Assembly: GCA_964353875.1 (NCBI GenBank)
Contig: CAYGXU010000149.1
Span: forward strand, 1-6,567
DNA length: 6,567 bases
Reading direction: 5' to 3'
From: MGNI01 sp964353875
GTDB taxonomy: Bacteria > Chloroflexota > Anaerolineae > Anaerolineales > E44-bin32
Shown: one piece after another, positions 5,911 through 6,567 of the stretch
Layout: the number at the start of each line of letters is the position of its first letter
Numbering within the stretch: position 1 is the first letter of the stretch
Notes under the pieces: generated by a model
Told to the model about the DNA's origin: nothing
What the model saw: the letters and a program-made list of their open reading frames with translations, nothing else
The model's database searches: none
Program-made: the position numbers and the translations under genes

Positions 5911-6567
5911 CTATTCAACCCGACCCAGGTAATAAGCATGCGGAAAGACAAGATTCTCAGGATAGATCACAGCCACACTTAACAAGTTCCGATTGGCTCG
6001 TTCAAAGAGTCGATGCAACTCCTCCAAAGCCTCCAACTGACGAGCAGCAGGGCCGGTGGAGAAGAGCGCCATTAAGGTGCAAAACTCCCCCGGGACGAAG
6101 CACAACCAGCGCCCGCCCTCGATCTGGGAGGAGCGCATTCCCGCACCGAAGATCTCCTTCGTCGCCGCCCGGTAGGAGGACAGCATCGGCACTACCAGAT
6201 CCGGATCAACCTCAAATTGACCGATGGTATTCAGTGGCATGCCCGAGTTGTTTTCATAGACTGCATATCCGAGCACCTTGGCCACATGGCCCTCACGGAT
6301 GATGACGCTTTTGCCTTCGCTGGTCGCCTCTTTCCAGGCATCCGAATCCGGGGCAATCTCGATCCAGCGTTTCACGGTCTCTTGCTCACGACGGTAGTGA
6401 TCAAATAACTCCTGGAATTGAGCCTGATTAATCACCCCTGCAGCGAATTCCTCCGCCAGATTGATGATCTTCTCCTGAACCTTCTGAAGATAAGCTTGCG
6501 CCTGGTCGGATGTGGCAACCTTTCCGGAGGAGATTGTCGGCTGAGAAGAACTGGCAACCTTTCCGGA
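5911..6567 (-). CDS. Roadblock/LC7-like partner of the GTPase, N-terminus outside the window
   Basis: The frame stays open to the right edge, so 218 residues are visible and the start lies outside; a GTG at 6435 is an internal valine. Visible parts in order: a Ser/Gln-rich linker with two SGKVA units (1-20), a charged helical stretch (about 22-72), then a segment (about 111-196) with the helix-strand-strand-helix order of the second half of a roadblock/LC7 domain: helix VDPDLVVPMLSSYRAATKEI, strand GGRWLCFVPGE, strand CTLMALFST, and helix EALEELHRLFERANRNLL. Roadblock proteins such as MglB act on partner GTPases, and the next gene 11 bases downstream is a complete small GTPase, which supports the reading. 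The match is by fold pattern, not by a signature motif, so a different regulator of the GTPase remains possible. The missing N-terminus may carry another domain. Confidence 0.65.
   Translation of the reverse strand, partial: SGKVASSSQPTISSGKVATSDQAQAYLQKVQEKIINLAEEFAAGVINQAQFQELFDHYRREQETVKRWIEIAPDSDAWKEATSEGKSVIIREGHVAKVLGYAVYENNSGMPLNTIGQFEVDPDLVVPMLSSYRAATKEIFGAGMRSSQIEGGRWLCFVPGEFCTLMALFSTGPAARQLEALEELHRLFERANRNLLSVAVIYPENLVFPHAYYLGRVE
6513..6567 (-). repeat. Two copies of a 16-bp coding repeat in the linker
   Basis: TGGCAACCTTTCCGGA occurs at 6513-6528 and 6552-6567, starts 39 bases (13 codons) apart, both in the same frame and encoding SGKVA followed by Ser or Thr. The second copy touches the window edge, so further units may follow. 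Confidence 0.8.

Noticed and set aside
5911..6435. Start of the GTPase partner at GTG 6435
   Set aside because: The same frame continues open for 44 more codons to the edge with sensible sequence, and no ribosome site precedes this GTG, so it is an internal valine.

Overview
The window looks like chromosomal DNA of a free-living bacterium, most likely a member of the Chloroflexota (Anaerolineae-like). This is an inference from gene content: a short GH3-type protein, a secreted GH26-like protein ending in a hydrophobic-basic C-terminus of the 'YLPLVLK' kind, a LiaF/DUF5668-type membrane protein, and a Ras/Rab-like GTPase next to a roadblock-like protein. No tRNA, rRNA, insertion sequence, phage gene or CRISPR array is visible.

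Layout. At the left edge (1-103, minus) is the first 34 codons of an oligoendopeptidase F gene. A 411-bp gap separates it from a divergent crotonase-family (enoyl-CoA hydratase/isomerase) gene (515-1303, plus). After a 265-bp gap with a good sigma70-type promoter comes a small membrane protein whose N-terminus is a lysine/glutamate repeat (1569-2057, plus). It converges on a minus-strand GH3-family acyl-adenylating protein that lacks the usual C-terminal domain (2106-3245). Upstream of that, also on the minus strand and separated by a clear intrinsic terminator, is a secreted GH26-like (beta-mannanase fold) protein in which the expected nucleophile glutamate is glutamine (3382-4566). Then follow a mostly non-coding stretch, a small hypothetical ORF with a strong ribosome binding site (4924-5145, minus), and a hairpin terminator. 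Last comes a minus-strand operon of a roadblock-like protein (5911 to beyond the right edge) and a complete Ras/Rab-like small GTPase (5393-5899).

How the genes relate. Most appear to be independent single-gene units with their own control regions. The exception is the last pair, 11 bp apart, which together look like a GTPase switch plus its partner or regulator. The points most worth a second look are this GTPase module, the Glu-to-Gln change in the GH26-like protein, the shortened GH3 protein, and several short palindromes in promoter regions. I did not find a clearly new multi-gene system; the GTPase plus partner pair is the closest candidate, and it is cut by the window edge.
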